NCBI GenBank assembly: GCA_963712835.1
Contig: CAVQJJ010000005.1
Span: 310,001-374,000, forward strand
DNA length: 64,000 nucleotides
Direction of reading: 5' to 3'
From: DATARH01 sp963712835
GTDB lineage: Bacteria > Pseudomonadota > Alphaproteobacteria > ATCC43930 > CGMCC-115725
The translations under genes were made by a program, and so were the position numbers. The stretch's first letter is position 1. The number at the start of each line of letters is the position of its first letter. The notes under the pieces are model-generated. The model was not told the origin of the DNA, searched no databases, and saw only the letters and a list, made by a program, of their open reading frames with translations. Shown here in pieces: positions 18,384-26,871 of the stretch.

Positions 18384-20374
18384 TAGCGGACACCGCCAAT
18401 CGGCCTATCCGCGTTTTCGTGCATCTCGCGCGAGGATTCGGCGCCGCCCAGTGGCGGAGCAAATGGGATCGCGGCGAGATCATCGGGCTCAACGACCGCC
18501 TGCCTTACGGCTATTTCCATGCCGAAGAATTGGGCTGCTCGATTGCGTACTCGGAAGATCGGCCTGAACGCCTTCCCGGGCTGTTGCTCCGCCTCGGCGT
18601 TCGCGTCCTGCTCGGTTTCGACTTCGTCCATGCCTGGCGCAACCGTCGGGGCATTTTGGGCATGGAAGTCGTCTGGACCCATACCGAGTCGCAACACCTC
18701 GCCGTGCTGCTCCTGCGCTGCTTCGCGCGGCGCGCGCATCGTCCGAAGGTCATCGCACAAAGCGTCTGGCTGTTCGATGAGTGGCCCCGTCTCTCGCCGA
18801 TAAAGCGCCGCGTTTACACCTGGCTGCTCGCTAAGGCCGAAATCCTCACCGTCCACTCGCCGGAAAACCTGCGGGTCGCCCGCGCGCTTTTTCCGCATTG
18901 TCGCACGCGAATGGTGCCGTTCGGTGTGCGAGCGGACGCCATGACGCATCGCGGCGAGCGTGCGGCCCATCGTCCGCTGCGCGTGCTGTCGCTCGGCAGC
19001 GACCGGCATCGCGACTGGCAAACCTTGGTAGCCGCCGTCGAAGATTCGCCCGATTGCGAGCTGCGGATCGTCACACCGCGACTGTCTCCCGCGCTGACCC
19101 GCGCCACGAACGTGACCCACGTCCATCCCAAGACCAATGAGGATTTGGCCGCGCTCTACGACTGGGCCGATCTGGTCGCGCTGGCCTTGACGCCCAACCT
19201 GCATGCCTCGGGGATTACCGTTGTCGAAGAAGCGACGGTTTTCGGCCTCCCGGTGGTGTGCACGGACACGGGTGGGCTCGCAGCCTATTTCGCCGAGGGC
19301 GAAGTACGTTACGTGCCGGTCGGGCAGCCGGCAGCCCTGAGTGAAGCGATTGCGGACCTCGCCGGCGACGACGCCGAGCGCTGCCGCATGGTCGACCGCG
19401 CCCAGCAGCGGATGTCCGAAGCCGGCCTGACATCGCGCGATTTCGCGCGGCGCCATGCCGAGTTGTCCCGTGAATTGCTGTACGATTCAGCGCCGCTCCC
19501 GGCGGCAGAAGGCGGGGCGACGCCCGACGCGGGGCTGGCGTTTCATTGCCTGACGACGGCATTTGCCAGCGCGCTTTTGCTCGCCACCAGCGCCCATGCG
19601 GCCGTGCCGCAAATCGACCCGTGCCGGCTGCGTCCAACCTTCACCGAGGATTTCAACTCGCTGAGCGTTTCAGCGCATGGCGAAAACGGCAGCCGCTGGA
19701 TTGCGCACACTCCTTGGGGCGGTGATTTCGGTGACGCCGCTTTTACCGACCCCCGCGCGGATTTCCCATTCCGGATAGAGAACGGCGTGCTCGACATCGA
19801 GGCGCGCAAGGGCAGCGACGGCAAATGGCGCTCCGGCCTGCTGGCGTCGGCGGCGCCGAACAATTCCGGCTTCGCGCAGAGTTACGGGTATTTCGAGATG
19901 CGCGCCGAGCTGCCGCCGGGGCCAGGCACCTGGCCGGGCTTTTGGCTCAACGCCAACCAACCGAAAAGCGACCTCAGCCCCGGCGTCGAGATCGACGTGA
20001 TCGAATATTACGGCCAGTTCACCGACGGCTATCACTCGTCGGTGCACATCTGGAACAAGGACGACCCCAAGAAGAGCACGATCGAAGACCACATCACCCA
20101 CGTGCCGTCGGGTTCGCTGACCAGCGGATTTCACACCTACGGCGTCGATGTCGAGCCCGACTGGATCACCTTCTACCTCGACCGGCGCGAGACCTGGCGC
20201 GTCGCCACGCCACCGGAGCTGCAAGACCCGCTGATGGTGCTGGTCGACCTCGCCCTTGGCTCGGGCTGGCCGATCGACAAGACGCCAAACCCCTCGGTCA
20301 TGAAGGTCGATTACGTGCACGTCTTCGCGCCGCCCTCGGCCGGCGCGGCGCCGGGCGGAGGTTGTCATGAGTGA
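18380..20374 (+). CDS. Fusion of a family 4 glycosyltransferase and a GH16 endoglucanase, with an internal signal-like helix
   Basis: 664 residues from the ATG at 18380 (GGAGGG upstream; the preceding 63 codons are shadow). Residues 1-370 are a GT4-like enzyme (LTVHSPENLRVARAL, RVLSLGSDRHRDWQTLV, ITVVEEATVFGLPVVCTDTG); the second Glu of the E-x7-E pair is kept (E284), but the first position is Ala276. Residues about 386-408 read like a signal peptide (LTTAFASALLLATSAHA, then A). Residues 418-660 are a GH16 domain with the catalytic motif VEIDVIEYYG (E537 and E542), as in ExoK-type depolymerases. There is no stop codon between the halves. If translated as one chain, the transferase would stay in the cytoplasm and GH16 would be exported, perhaps released by signal peptidase. 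A TTG at 19475 could be an internal start. Confidence 0.82.
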   Translation: MIADTANRPIRVFVHLARGFGAAQWRSKWDRGEIIGLNDRLPYGYFHAEELGCSIAYSEDRPERLPGLLLRLGVRVLLGFDFVHAWRNRRGILGMEVVWTHTESQHLAVLLLRCFARRAHRPKVIAQSVWLFDEWPRLSPIKRRVYTWLLAKAEILTVHSPENLRVARALFPHCRTRMVPFGVRADAMTHRGERAAHRPLRVLSLGSDRHRDWQTLVAAVEDSPDCELRIVTPRLSPALTRATNVTHVHPKTNEDLAALYDWADLVALALTPNLHASGITVVEEATVFGLPVVCTDTGGLAAYFAEGEVRYVPVGQPAALSEAIADLAGDDAERCRMVDRAQQRMSEAGLTSRDFARRHAELSRELLYDSAPLPAAEGGATPDAGLAFHCLTTAFASALLLATSAHAAVPQIDPCRLRPTFTEDFNSLSVSAHGENGSRWIAHTPWGGDFGDAAFTDPRADFPFRIENGVLDIEARKGSDGKWRSGLLASAAPNNSGFAQSYGYFEMRAELPPGPGTWPGFWLNANQPKSDLSPGVEIDVIEYYGQFTDGYHSSVHIWNKDDPKKSTIEDHITHVPSGSLTSGFHTYGVDVEPDWITFYLDRRETWRVATPPELQDPLMVLVDLALGSGWPIDKTPNPSVMKVDYVHVFAPPSAGAAPGGGCHE

Positions 20375-21059
20375 CGGTGCGCTGACCTCGCTGGTGCGCT
20401 CGCGGCCGGCCCTGAAGTCGCGGCTGCGTCAGTGGCTCAACCGCTTCGGCTACGACACCGCCGATTGGATGCGGATCGTCATGTACCGCCGATGTTTCGA
20501 GTTCGTGCGGAGCCTGGGACCCGAGCGATTGGATGCGCTGGAGATCTCCGCCGGGCCGCAATGGGCGCGCGAATTCCGCTTCCGCTCGTATACGCCGACG
20601 CAGTATCCGGGTTTCGACATCTGTGCCCAAACGCTGCCCGCACGGTTCGACCTGATCATCGCCGACCAGCTGTTCGAGCATTTGCGCTGGCCCTATCGCG
20701 CCGGCCGCAATGTGCGGGCAATGCTGCGGCCGGGCGGCGTGTTCCTGATCACGGTGCCATTTCTGGTGCGCGTGCACGCCTCGCCGATCGACTGCACCCG
20801 TTGGACCGCGGACGGGCTTTCCTACTTCCTGCAGGAATGTGGGTTCCCCGCCGCAGGGATCACGGTCGATGCGTGGGGCAACCGCGCCTGCGTCAAAGCC
20901 AATTTTCTCGCCTGGCGCAAGCGCCGCCCCTTCGACTCCTTGGCAAACGAGCCGGACTTCCCGGTCGTCGTCTGGGGGTTCGCGCGCAACCTCGCCGACG
21001 ACGAACATCCTTCCTGCAACGATTGGGAGCTCGGCCGATGCGTCACGCCACCTGGCTGA
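20367..21059 (+). CDS. SAM-dependent methyltransferase, class I type
   Basis: 230 residues, overlapping the previous gene by 8 bp. The core has ALEISAGPQWARE in the motif I position, FDICAQTLPARFDLIIADQL in the middle, EHLRWPYRAGRNVRAMLRPG (the E-H-x...LRPGG signature of Methyltransf_11) and FLITVPF. The glycine-rich SAM loop is shortened (EISAGPQW), so cofactor binding is not certain. In an exopolysaccharide operon such genes usually methylate a sugar hydroxyl of the repeat unit. The 3' end overlaps the next gene by 22 bp in another frame, which suggests coupled translation. Confidence 0.75.
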   Translation: MSDGALTSLVRSRPALKSRLRQWLNRFGYDTADWMRIVMYRRCFEFVRSLGPERLDALEISAGPQWAREFRFRSYTPTQYPGFDICAQTLPARFDLIIADQLFEHLRWPYRAGRNVRAMLRPGGVFLITVPFLVRVHASPIDCTRWTADGLSYFLQECGFPAAGITVDAWGNRACVKANFLAWRKRRPFDSLANEPDFPVVVWGFARNLADDEHPSCNDWELGRCVTPPG

Positions 21060-21913
21060 AAATCGAAGCGTCGCCGTTCTGGAACGGCGTCTATCGCCGC
21101 TATCACCTGCTGCCTGACAGCGTGCGACGGCCATTGCGCGCGCTGTTCATGCCGCGCTGGCAGCTCGCCGCATTCCTCGTCCGCCACGCGGCGCGGCAGC
21201 GGGCGGTCGCCGGCCCTTTTCGCGGGATGCGCCTCGAGCTGTCGCCGCTGTCGAGCCGGCATCTGCTCGGTTACATCCTCGGCTCGCAGGAGCTCGAGCT
21301 GCGCCCGGCGATCGACGCCATCGTCGAACGAGGCTATCGCACGATCCTCAATGTCGGTGCGGCCGATGGCTATTACGCCATCGGCTTGGCGCTGCGCTCG
21401 CCGCAAGCGCGGGTCGAGGCATTCGAGGCGCTGCCCGAGCTTCACCCCGTAATCGCGCGGACAGCGGCGGCGAACGGCGTTGCCAACCGCATCGCGATCC
21501 AGGGCGCTTGCACCGCCGGGCTGCTAAGCGCACGACTCGACGCCGCCGCGCGCCCGACCCTCGTGCTGATGGACATCGAAGGCGGTGAAGTCGACCTTCT
21601 CGATCCCGACGCGGTGCCGGAACTGGCGGGAGCCGACATCCTCGTCGAGACGCACGACGCCTTCGTCGCCAAAGCGACCGCGACCCTTATTCGCCGCTTC
21701 CACGAGACGCACGACATCACCCGCTATGCGGCGCGCCCGCGCGTGCTCAACGATTTCCCACCCGATTTCCTGCCGCGCCTGCGGCGCTGGCTTCCAAGCC
21801 TCGCGGTCGAGCTGATGAACGAGCGCCGGACCGGCCGGCAACGCTGGCTGCTGCTGACCGCCAAGGCAAACGTCCGCGCAGCGGAGGCTCACCAGACCTT
21901 GTCTGTCGCGTGA
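21038..21913 (+). CDS. FkbM-like methyltransferase
   Basis: 291 residues from the ATG at 21038; the longer frame that opens at 20432 is shadow of the preceding methyltransferase. The Rossmann motif is NVGAADGYYAIGLALRSPQA (about residues 105-124), followed by EAFEALPELHPVIARTAAANG and VLMDIEGGEVDLLD. These are the motifs of FkbM-type O-methyltransferases. A likely role is sugar methylation of the exopolysaccharide. It overlaps its upstream neighbour by 22 bp and its downstream neighbour by 4 bp (GTGA). Confidence 0.75.
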   Translation: MRHATWLKIEASPFWNGVYRRYHLLPDSVRRPLRALFMPRWQLAAFLVRHAARQRAVAGPFRGMRLELSPLSSRHLLGYILGSQELELRPAIDAIVERGYRTILNVGAADGYYAIGLALRSPQARVEAFEALPELHPVIARTAAANGVANRIAIQGACTAGLLSARLDAAARPTLVLMDIEGGEVDLLDPDAVPELAGADILVETHDAFVAKATATLIRRFHETHDITRYAARPRVLNDFPPDFLPRLRRWLPSLAVELMNERRTGRQRWLLLTAKANVRAAEAHQTLSVA

Positions 21914-22986
21914 CCACGCCGATGGACATCGCGTTTGTGTCCGGCAACCCACACATGCCGCAGGTAACGGGCGGCGTCGAGATCAATACGCACGCGCTGG
22001 CTCGCGAACTGGTACGCCGCGGCAATACGGTGTGCGTTCTGGCGAAGCTGTCGCTGCGTAACCGTTTCGGGCTGTGGCGCGCGGCGCGGCTCGCCGCCTC
22101 GGGCGGCTCGTTCTGGGTCGACCGCGACCTCGGTTATCCGGTGTTCCGCAGCCGCCGGCCGGCGGCGCACACGAGCGCACTACCGCGACCGATGGTTGCC
22201 GTTGTTCAGAATGGGCAGATGCTCGACCTGGCGGCCGGTTTCGCCCGTGCCGCGGTGCCAGCGGTCGCCTATCTTCACGGTCTCGGCTTCGAAAACTGGC
22301 CCGCTCAGCCCGGTGATCTGCCGTTTCGCGGCTATATCGCCAATTCACGATTTACCGCCGAGCGGTTTCGCCGCCGCTTTGGGCTGGAGCCGATCGTGCT
22401 GCCGCCGCTCTTCCGCTGTGATGATTACGCGACGATGGCGACCGGCTCCAAGGTCACGTTTATCAATCCCGTCGCGGTGAAGGGTGTCGATCTCGCGCTG
22501 CAGATCGCGTCCCTCTGCCCGCGGATTCCTTTTGCTTTTGTCCTCGGTTGGCCGCTCAGCCTGCGCGAGCGGACGCGCCTGGGACGCGAGGTCGCCGGCC
22601 TTCCCAACGTCGAGCTTCGTGATCGGACGACGGACATGCGCACCGTTTACCGGGACACGCGAATCTTGCTCGTTCCCAGCCAATGGGAAGACGAGACTTG
22701 GGGTCGGGTGGTGAGCGAGGCGCAATTCAGTGGCATCCCGGTGGTCGCGAGCGACCGCGGGGGGCTTCCGGAGGCGGTAGGCCCGGGCGGCATTGTCTTG
22801 CCCCACGACGCGCCGACCCGTGATTGGGCGGACACGCTGGCGGAATTATGGGCGGGAGGAACGCGCTATACCGAATTGTCCGAAGCCGCGCTCGATCATT
22901 CGAGGCGGCCCGATCTCGATCCGGAACAGCAAGTTGCGACGTTCATAGATACGTTACGCCGCGCTATCGGCTCAGAAACCGGATGA
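21910..22986 (+). CDS. Family 4 glycosyltransferase, last gene of the exopolysaccharide operon
   Basis: 358 residues from a GTG that overlaps the upstream stop (GTGA); an ATG at 21922 (MDIAFVSGNPHMPQVTGGVE) is an equally good start. The donor domain contains KGVDLALQIASLCP, FVLGWPLSLRERTRL and the E-x7-E motif ETWGRVVSE followed by a Gly-rich loop (VVASDRGGLPEAVGPGG). This is a typical retaining GT-B enzyme. It closes the run of overlapping genes; no terminator with a T-tract is visible in the 100 bp after it. The sugar is unknown. Confidence 0.86.
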   Translation: MTTPMDIAFVSGNPHMPQVTGGVEINTHALARELVRRGNTVCVLAKLSLRNRFGLWRAARLAASGGSFWVDRDLGYPVFRSRRPAAHTSALPRPMVAVVQNGQMLDLAAGFARAAVPAVAYLHGLGFENWPAQPGDLPFRGYIANSRFTAERFRRRFGLEPIVLPPLFRCDDYATMATGSKVTFINPVAVKGVDLALQIASLCPRIPFAFVLGWPLSLRERTRLGREVAGLPNVELRDRTTDMRTVYRDTRILLVPSQWEDETWGRVVSEAQFSGIPVVASDRGGLPEAVGPGGIVLPHDAPTRDWADTLAELWAGGTRYTELSEAALDHSRRPDLDPEQQVATFIDTLRRAIGSETG

Positions 22987-23165
22987 TCGATCAGCAAGGT
23001 AGCGGGCCGCGAGCCCTGACCGCTCGGGGGCCTGTTCTAATCAATATATAGTAGCAAATACTCGTATCGTGCGAATTAGGTTGATTTTGGTGGCCGACAT
23101 GCATACCTCCGAAGGAGGTCTGGGCGATTCGCGTCCGCCTCCAGCTTGAGCGGCGCAGACGCGAC

Positions 23166-23654
23166 TTGGCGCTCTTTAACCTTGCGATCGATAGCAAGCT
23201 GAGAGGCTGCGACCTGGTGCGGCTTCGCGTCAACGACGTGTGTGTCGGCGGTCGAGTGCAGGACCGCGCGACAGTGATCCCGCGGAAAACCGGAAGGCCG
23301 GTCCAGTTCGAGATCACCGAACAAACCCGAGCGGCAATTCACGACTGGCTTGCCAGCGTTGCCCTGGGGAGCGGGAAATACCTGTTCCCGAGCCGCCTTC
23401 ACGACCAGTCGCACATCTCGACCCGGCAATACGCCCGGATCGTCCATCGCTGGGTTGAGCGCGCCGGTCTTGATGGCTCGGCCTACGGAACCCATTCGAT
23501 GCGCCGCACCAAAGTGGCACAGATTTACAAGAAAACTGGCAACTTGAGAGCCGTGCAGCCGCTGCTCGGGCATACGAAGCTCGAAAGCACCGTCCGCTAT
23601 CTCGGCATCGAGGTCGACGATGCCCTTGCTATCTCTGAGCAGGTCGAACTCTGA
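23166..23654 (+). pseudogene. Tyrosine recombinase (XerC/D-like), N-terminus out of frame
   Basis: The frame gives the catalytic domain of a short (about 200-residue) tyrosine recombinase: DSKLRGCDLVRLRV (catalytic Arg), THSMRRTKVAQIYK (His-x-x-Arg type box), LLGHTKLESTVRYLG (His and the nucleophile Tyr). Family similarity continues upstream in the same frame as EVWAIRVRLQLERRRRDL back to about 23115, but no ATG is in that frame. An ATG at 23099 opens MHTSE in another frame, and deleting one G in GAAGGAGGTC (23110-23119) would join it to EVWAIRV. So the gene looks frameshifted by one base close to its start, unless a TTG at 23166 is used. It lies at the junction of the exopolysaccharide locus and the next block. 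Confidence 0.6.
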
Positions 23655-23794
23655 TTGTCAGCATGACGCGGCCCTGTCCCTGACGGGGCCGCAACAAGCC
23701 CGTGAGCAGACTGTCGCTACAGCGGTGGAAGAGCGCCGGGATCGGTCATCCAAGCAACATTCGGTGCATCACTCGATCGCGGTCATCCGACGAA

Positions 23795-24781
23795 CTAACC
23801 GATGCCCCTTGTCCCTGGAGCAGGTTGGGAGGCTCCCACGTCGATGGTCGCCGCGACCTCCGGCGCGATGATACGTGCCAGCAACCATTTTGTTAGGCCG
23901 GGCGCGGTGTATTTCGCGACCATACTGGTCGCGAGAAACAAGTCGGCGAGCGGTAGAATATGGTTGCCGAGTATGACCCAAGCGAGCGTGATGGTCCGCG
24001 TGCCGCTGATCAGGCCGGCGGTGAGAGCCGCCGTCCGGCCGTAACGCCAGAATAGCATTGTGCCCAGCAGCTCGGCACCGAATAGCAGGGCATAGGCCAG
24101 CACCACGAACTCGATGCTCTGCGCCGGCTGCGCGAGCAAGTGCGCCTGCATACCGCGCATCGATCCCATGCCGGCCAGGAACATCGCGAAGACGGCAATG
24201 CCGGTCATCGCATCGGGATTTTTGCGAATGAACGAAGCTGCCAGCCGCTTTGCGGCTATTCCTGCGAGGAAGGCTCCGCCGATAAGAAGCACAAGGTATT
24301 GGCACGTCGCGAGCGGATCAACATCGAGCCGGTAGCCACCGAACATCGCAGCCAAGGCGGGAATATAAAACGGTGATGCTGCGGTGCCGATGACCGTCGC
24401 CAGCAGCGTAATCGTTATGTTCAGCCGCAGGATTGCGGCAAACGCTACGCAGGCGGGGCTTGCGGGCACCAGTGCCCAGAACAGCAGCCCTTGGGTCAAT
24501 TCGGGACCCGGCTGCGTGATCTTGATAAGCAGCATGATGACCAGCGGGACGCCGAAGGTCGTCCACGCCACCATCAGCATGGTTCGCTTTCCTTGGGCGA
24601 TCTCGCTCGACAACGAGTTGCCGTCGAACTTGAGGAACGAGCCGAAGGTGAAAATGAAGATCGCCACGGCCAGATACGGCCTTGCTAAATCGGCCAGTTG
24701 CGGGATGCAAAGACCCAGGACCACGCCCGCTATGACCACGGCAGCGCCGTTGCGACCTGCCCATTGAAGAACAAACTTCAT
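23795..24781 (-). CDS. SBF/BASS-family anion:sodium symporter-like membrane protein
   Basis: 328 residues from the ATG at 24781, preceded by GGAGG eight bases upstream. Nine to ten hydrophobic helices; the motifs FWALVPASPACVAFAAILRL (the Pro-rich crossover region) and GLISGTRTITLAWVIL, with charged/polar breaks, fit the bile acid:sodium symporter fold. Bacterial members carry diverse organic anions, and the true substrate is unknown. A leftward promoter with tandem GTTAC repeats lies at 25155-25207, about 370 bp upstream; the same promoter type stands before the TauE/SafE gene, which suggests that both permeases belong to the regulon of the large regulator at 26872-30738. Confidence 0.8.
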   Translation of the reverse strand: MKFVLQWAGRNGAAVVIAGVVLGLCIPQLADLARPYLAVAIFIFTFGSFLKFDGNSLSSEIAQGKRTMLMVAWTTFGVPLVIMLLIKITQPGPELTQGLLFWALVPASPACVAFAAILRLNITITLLATVIGTAASPFYIPALAAMFGGYRLDVDPLATCQYLVLLIGGAFLAGIAAKRLAASFIRKNPDAMTGIAVFAMFLAGMGSMRGMQAHLLAQPAQSIEFVVLAYALLFGAELLGTMLFWRYGRTAALTAGLISGTRTITLAWVILGNHILPLADLFLATSMVAKYTAPGLTKWLLARIIAPEVAATIDVGASQPAPGTRGIG

Positions 24782-25154
24782 CGCTGTGCCTCCGCCCATG
24801 CCGCGACCGGCATGATTGCAAATTTAGTTGGCGGTCGAATGACAACCGCTCCACTAGGCTTTATTGCTATGGCCGCCCCGGCTTTAATTCCGGTGTCCGC
24901 ATCGTGGGAGCGCGCCGCAACGGCCCTCGACAGGCTGCGGTAATCCTGCCAAGCCCGAAACAGCTGCCGACCCGAACCGCAACCCAACGCCCGGTGCCAC
25001 CTGCAGACTGCCTGGACACGGCGTACGCGTTCAGCGACGCGGTGAAATTGCCGGCACGCGTTTGGGCGGTAGTCCATGACTTCATCATTCCTGCATTAGA
25101 AGGCAGTCCGAAGCGTTGGGAAGACTTTCAGAAAGGAATAGACACACGGCGACG

Positions 25155-25207
25155 TCTATAGCCTCGCCGTATCAGTCGCATCACGCTGATGTAACGCAAA
25201 TGTAACG
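25155..25207 (-). promoter_or_regulatory. Leftward promoter with four tandem 11-bp GTTAC-type repeats (copy 1)
   Basis: Read on the minus strand from 25206: GTTAC, GTTAC, GTGAT and GATAC at exact 11-bp steps, followed by a -10-like TATAGA (25155-25160) with no good -35. A nearly identical arrangement lies at 32734-32786. Tandem 11-bp half-sites next to a weak core promoter are typical of OmpR/PhoB-family activators. The remaining 24782-25386 interval holds no recognisable gene. Confidence 0.6.
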
Positions 25208-25386
25208 GCCTAGGGCGAAACCACCCTTTGCGTTCCGGCGCTTGTGCACGGACGGGGGTTTGCCCACGACATGCGAGAGCAATGCCTCCAACAAGCCAGC
25301 TCTTCTAGAGCGCGCATTGCTGGTTAGGGAAACTACCGCGAGTGATTTAATAAGCGGAGCGATAATCGATCGCGAGCGGAGGGGCC

Positions 25387-26847
25387 ATGACCAAAGAGAT
25401 AAAAGAGAAGCGGCTTTTAAATCGGGGTGACAGCAGCTATTTCACCGATCTTCGGCATCTATGCGTGTCCGGCACTAATGAGTTTATCGGTCGCACATTG
25501 GCCGAATACGCTAGGACCACTTACGGCGCCGATGTGCTTGGGCGTTATGACAACGCTGAATACGGGCCCATGCGGCAGAGCTATTTCAAGAGAAATTGGC
25601 CTGCGATGGCCGATCGAATGAAAGGCGTGGAGCAAACATATCGGTCACATTTCGCCGCCGAGCAAGAGCCGCATGCCGAGCTTTTTGATTTTTCCGCGCT
25701 CATTTATGACGTGCCGCCGACCGGGAAACCACGTCGGCCTGGCTCTCCCGCGGGCCGGGCTGGTTCCTCTCCGGTCATGCCCGGTTGTTCGGCGGCGTAC
25801 ATCCCAAGGGCATGCACGACGAGCGGACGCCCCATTGTTGTGCGCAACTACGATGCCTGGCGGATGAAGGCGAGCGGGGCATTCACATCTCCGCCCGACG
25901 ATCCCGGCGCGCGAGGCCAACTCTATGCCCGGCCGTTTGTCCTGGAACTTCGGCCGCGACGACGGAAAAAAATCATAGCCCTCGGCGGGCATGATCTGCT
26001 GTGCCCGTTCCAGGACGCTATGAACGACGCGGGCCTATACATCACCAGCCTTGCCGATGACGCTGTACCGCTCGATTGGGAGATGACAATGGCGGGGGGC
26101 CGCAATGTTGGCCTCGGCAGTAGGCAGCTGTTACTGCTGCTGGCAGAGAGCTGCGCCAGTGTGAAAGAGGTTAAGGAGGTCGCCCGCTCGCTTGTTGTCA
26201 GGAAAGACATTGGCCTGCACTGGCTGATTGCCGACCCGCACGGCGAGGCAACCTTGCTACGGATCGACCGGAATCGCTGCGTCGTGTTTTACGATGCTCC
26301 TCCTGACCGGCCGTTTCTTGTTACGAATCACCCAGTAGACCCGTCTGGACTACGCGATGCCTTGGCGGCGGCTCATCAAATTCGAAAATCCCACTGCGAA
26401 TACATCAAAACAGATGCAGATAAGGCGTGTACATATCCGAACTGCTTCGGCGGTAACCCCAACGGTCCTTGCTCGGTTTTCCATTGGGATTTTGCCTATG
26501 ATACCTTTGTCAGAATGAAGAGGCTGGAGGATGCCGTCGCAGCGCGTAAGGGCAAATATTCATGCGAGGACGCCACGGCCCTGATGGATGTTGTCGGGTG
26601 CGCTTTCCAGTCCAACGACAAGGCTGGAATTCGCCGCGAGCGCAACACCCGCACCGTATGGAGTGTGACGGCTGAACTTACACCCGCTGATCAGCAAATG
26701 ACCGTTCGGTTTTATATTGGTGACGGTGATCCGGTGTCTCTGGGCGCAAATCAACTGAAGATCGACTGGGCTGCTTACAAGTTCGGGTTCGGTTTCCGCC
26801 GAAAAATGCTCTGGAAGGATAAACCCAGGACAAACAAAGCTGCGTGA
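25387..26847 (+). CDS. C45-family Ntn-type amidohydrolase/acyltransferase
   Basis: 486 residues with GGAGG five bases before the ATG. The N-terminus LRHLCVSGTNEFIGRTLAEY is typical for the family. The candidate nucleophile is Cys in MPGCSAAYIPRACTT (about residue 136), followed by RPIVVRNYDAW, the conserved Arg-Asn-x-Asp segment. Further motifs are FQDAMNDAGLYITS, VARSLVVRKDIGLHWLIADP and LVTNHPV. C45 enzymes (acyl-CoA:6-APA acyltransferase relatives) are often self-cleaving and hydrolyse or transfer amide-linked acyl groups. No signal peptide is visible, so it should be cytoplasmic. It lies between an anion symporter and the large regulator, which hints at uptake and cleavage of an amide-linked anion. 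The substrate is unknown. Confidence 0.75.
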   Translation: MTKEIKEKRLLNRGDSSYFTDLRHLCVSGTNEFIGRTLAEYARTTYGADVLGRYDNAEYGPMRQSYFKRNWPAMADRMKGVEQTYRSHFAAEQEPHAELFDFSALIYDVPPTGKPRRPGSPAGRAGSSPVMPGCSAAYIPRACTTSGRPIVVRNYDAWRMKASGAFTSPPDDPGARGQLYARPFVLELRPRRRKKIIALGGHDLLCPFQDAMNDAGLYITSLADDAVPLDWEMTMAGGRNVGLGSRQLLLLLAESCASVKEVKEVARSLVVRKDIGLHWLIADPHGEATLLRIDRNRCVVFYDAPPDRPFLVTNHPVDPSGLRDALAAAHQIRKSHCEYIKTDADKACTYPNCFGGNPNGPCSVFHWDFAYDTFVRMKRLEDAVAARKGKYSCEDATALMDVVGCAFQSNDKAGIRRERNTRTVWSVTAELTPADQQMTVRFYIGDGDPVSLGANQLKIDWAAYKFGFGFRRKMLWKDKPRTNKAA

Positions 26848-26871
26848 ACTGGCCTTAGAAGCACGATCGGA

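Noticed and set aside
20432..21037. Long plus-strand frame before the FkbM-like gene
   Set aside because: It is the shadow of the methyltransferase at 20367-21059; the real start with good N-terminus is at 21038.
23668..23692. GC-rich hairpin after the recombinase remnant
   Set aside because: The stem is good (GCGGCCC/GGGCCGC), but without a T-run it is not a convincing terminator.
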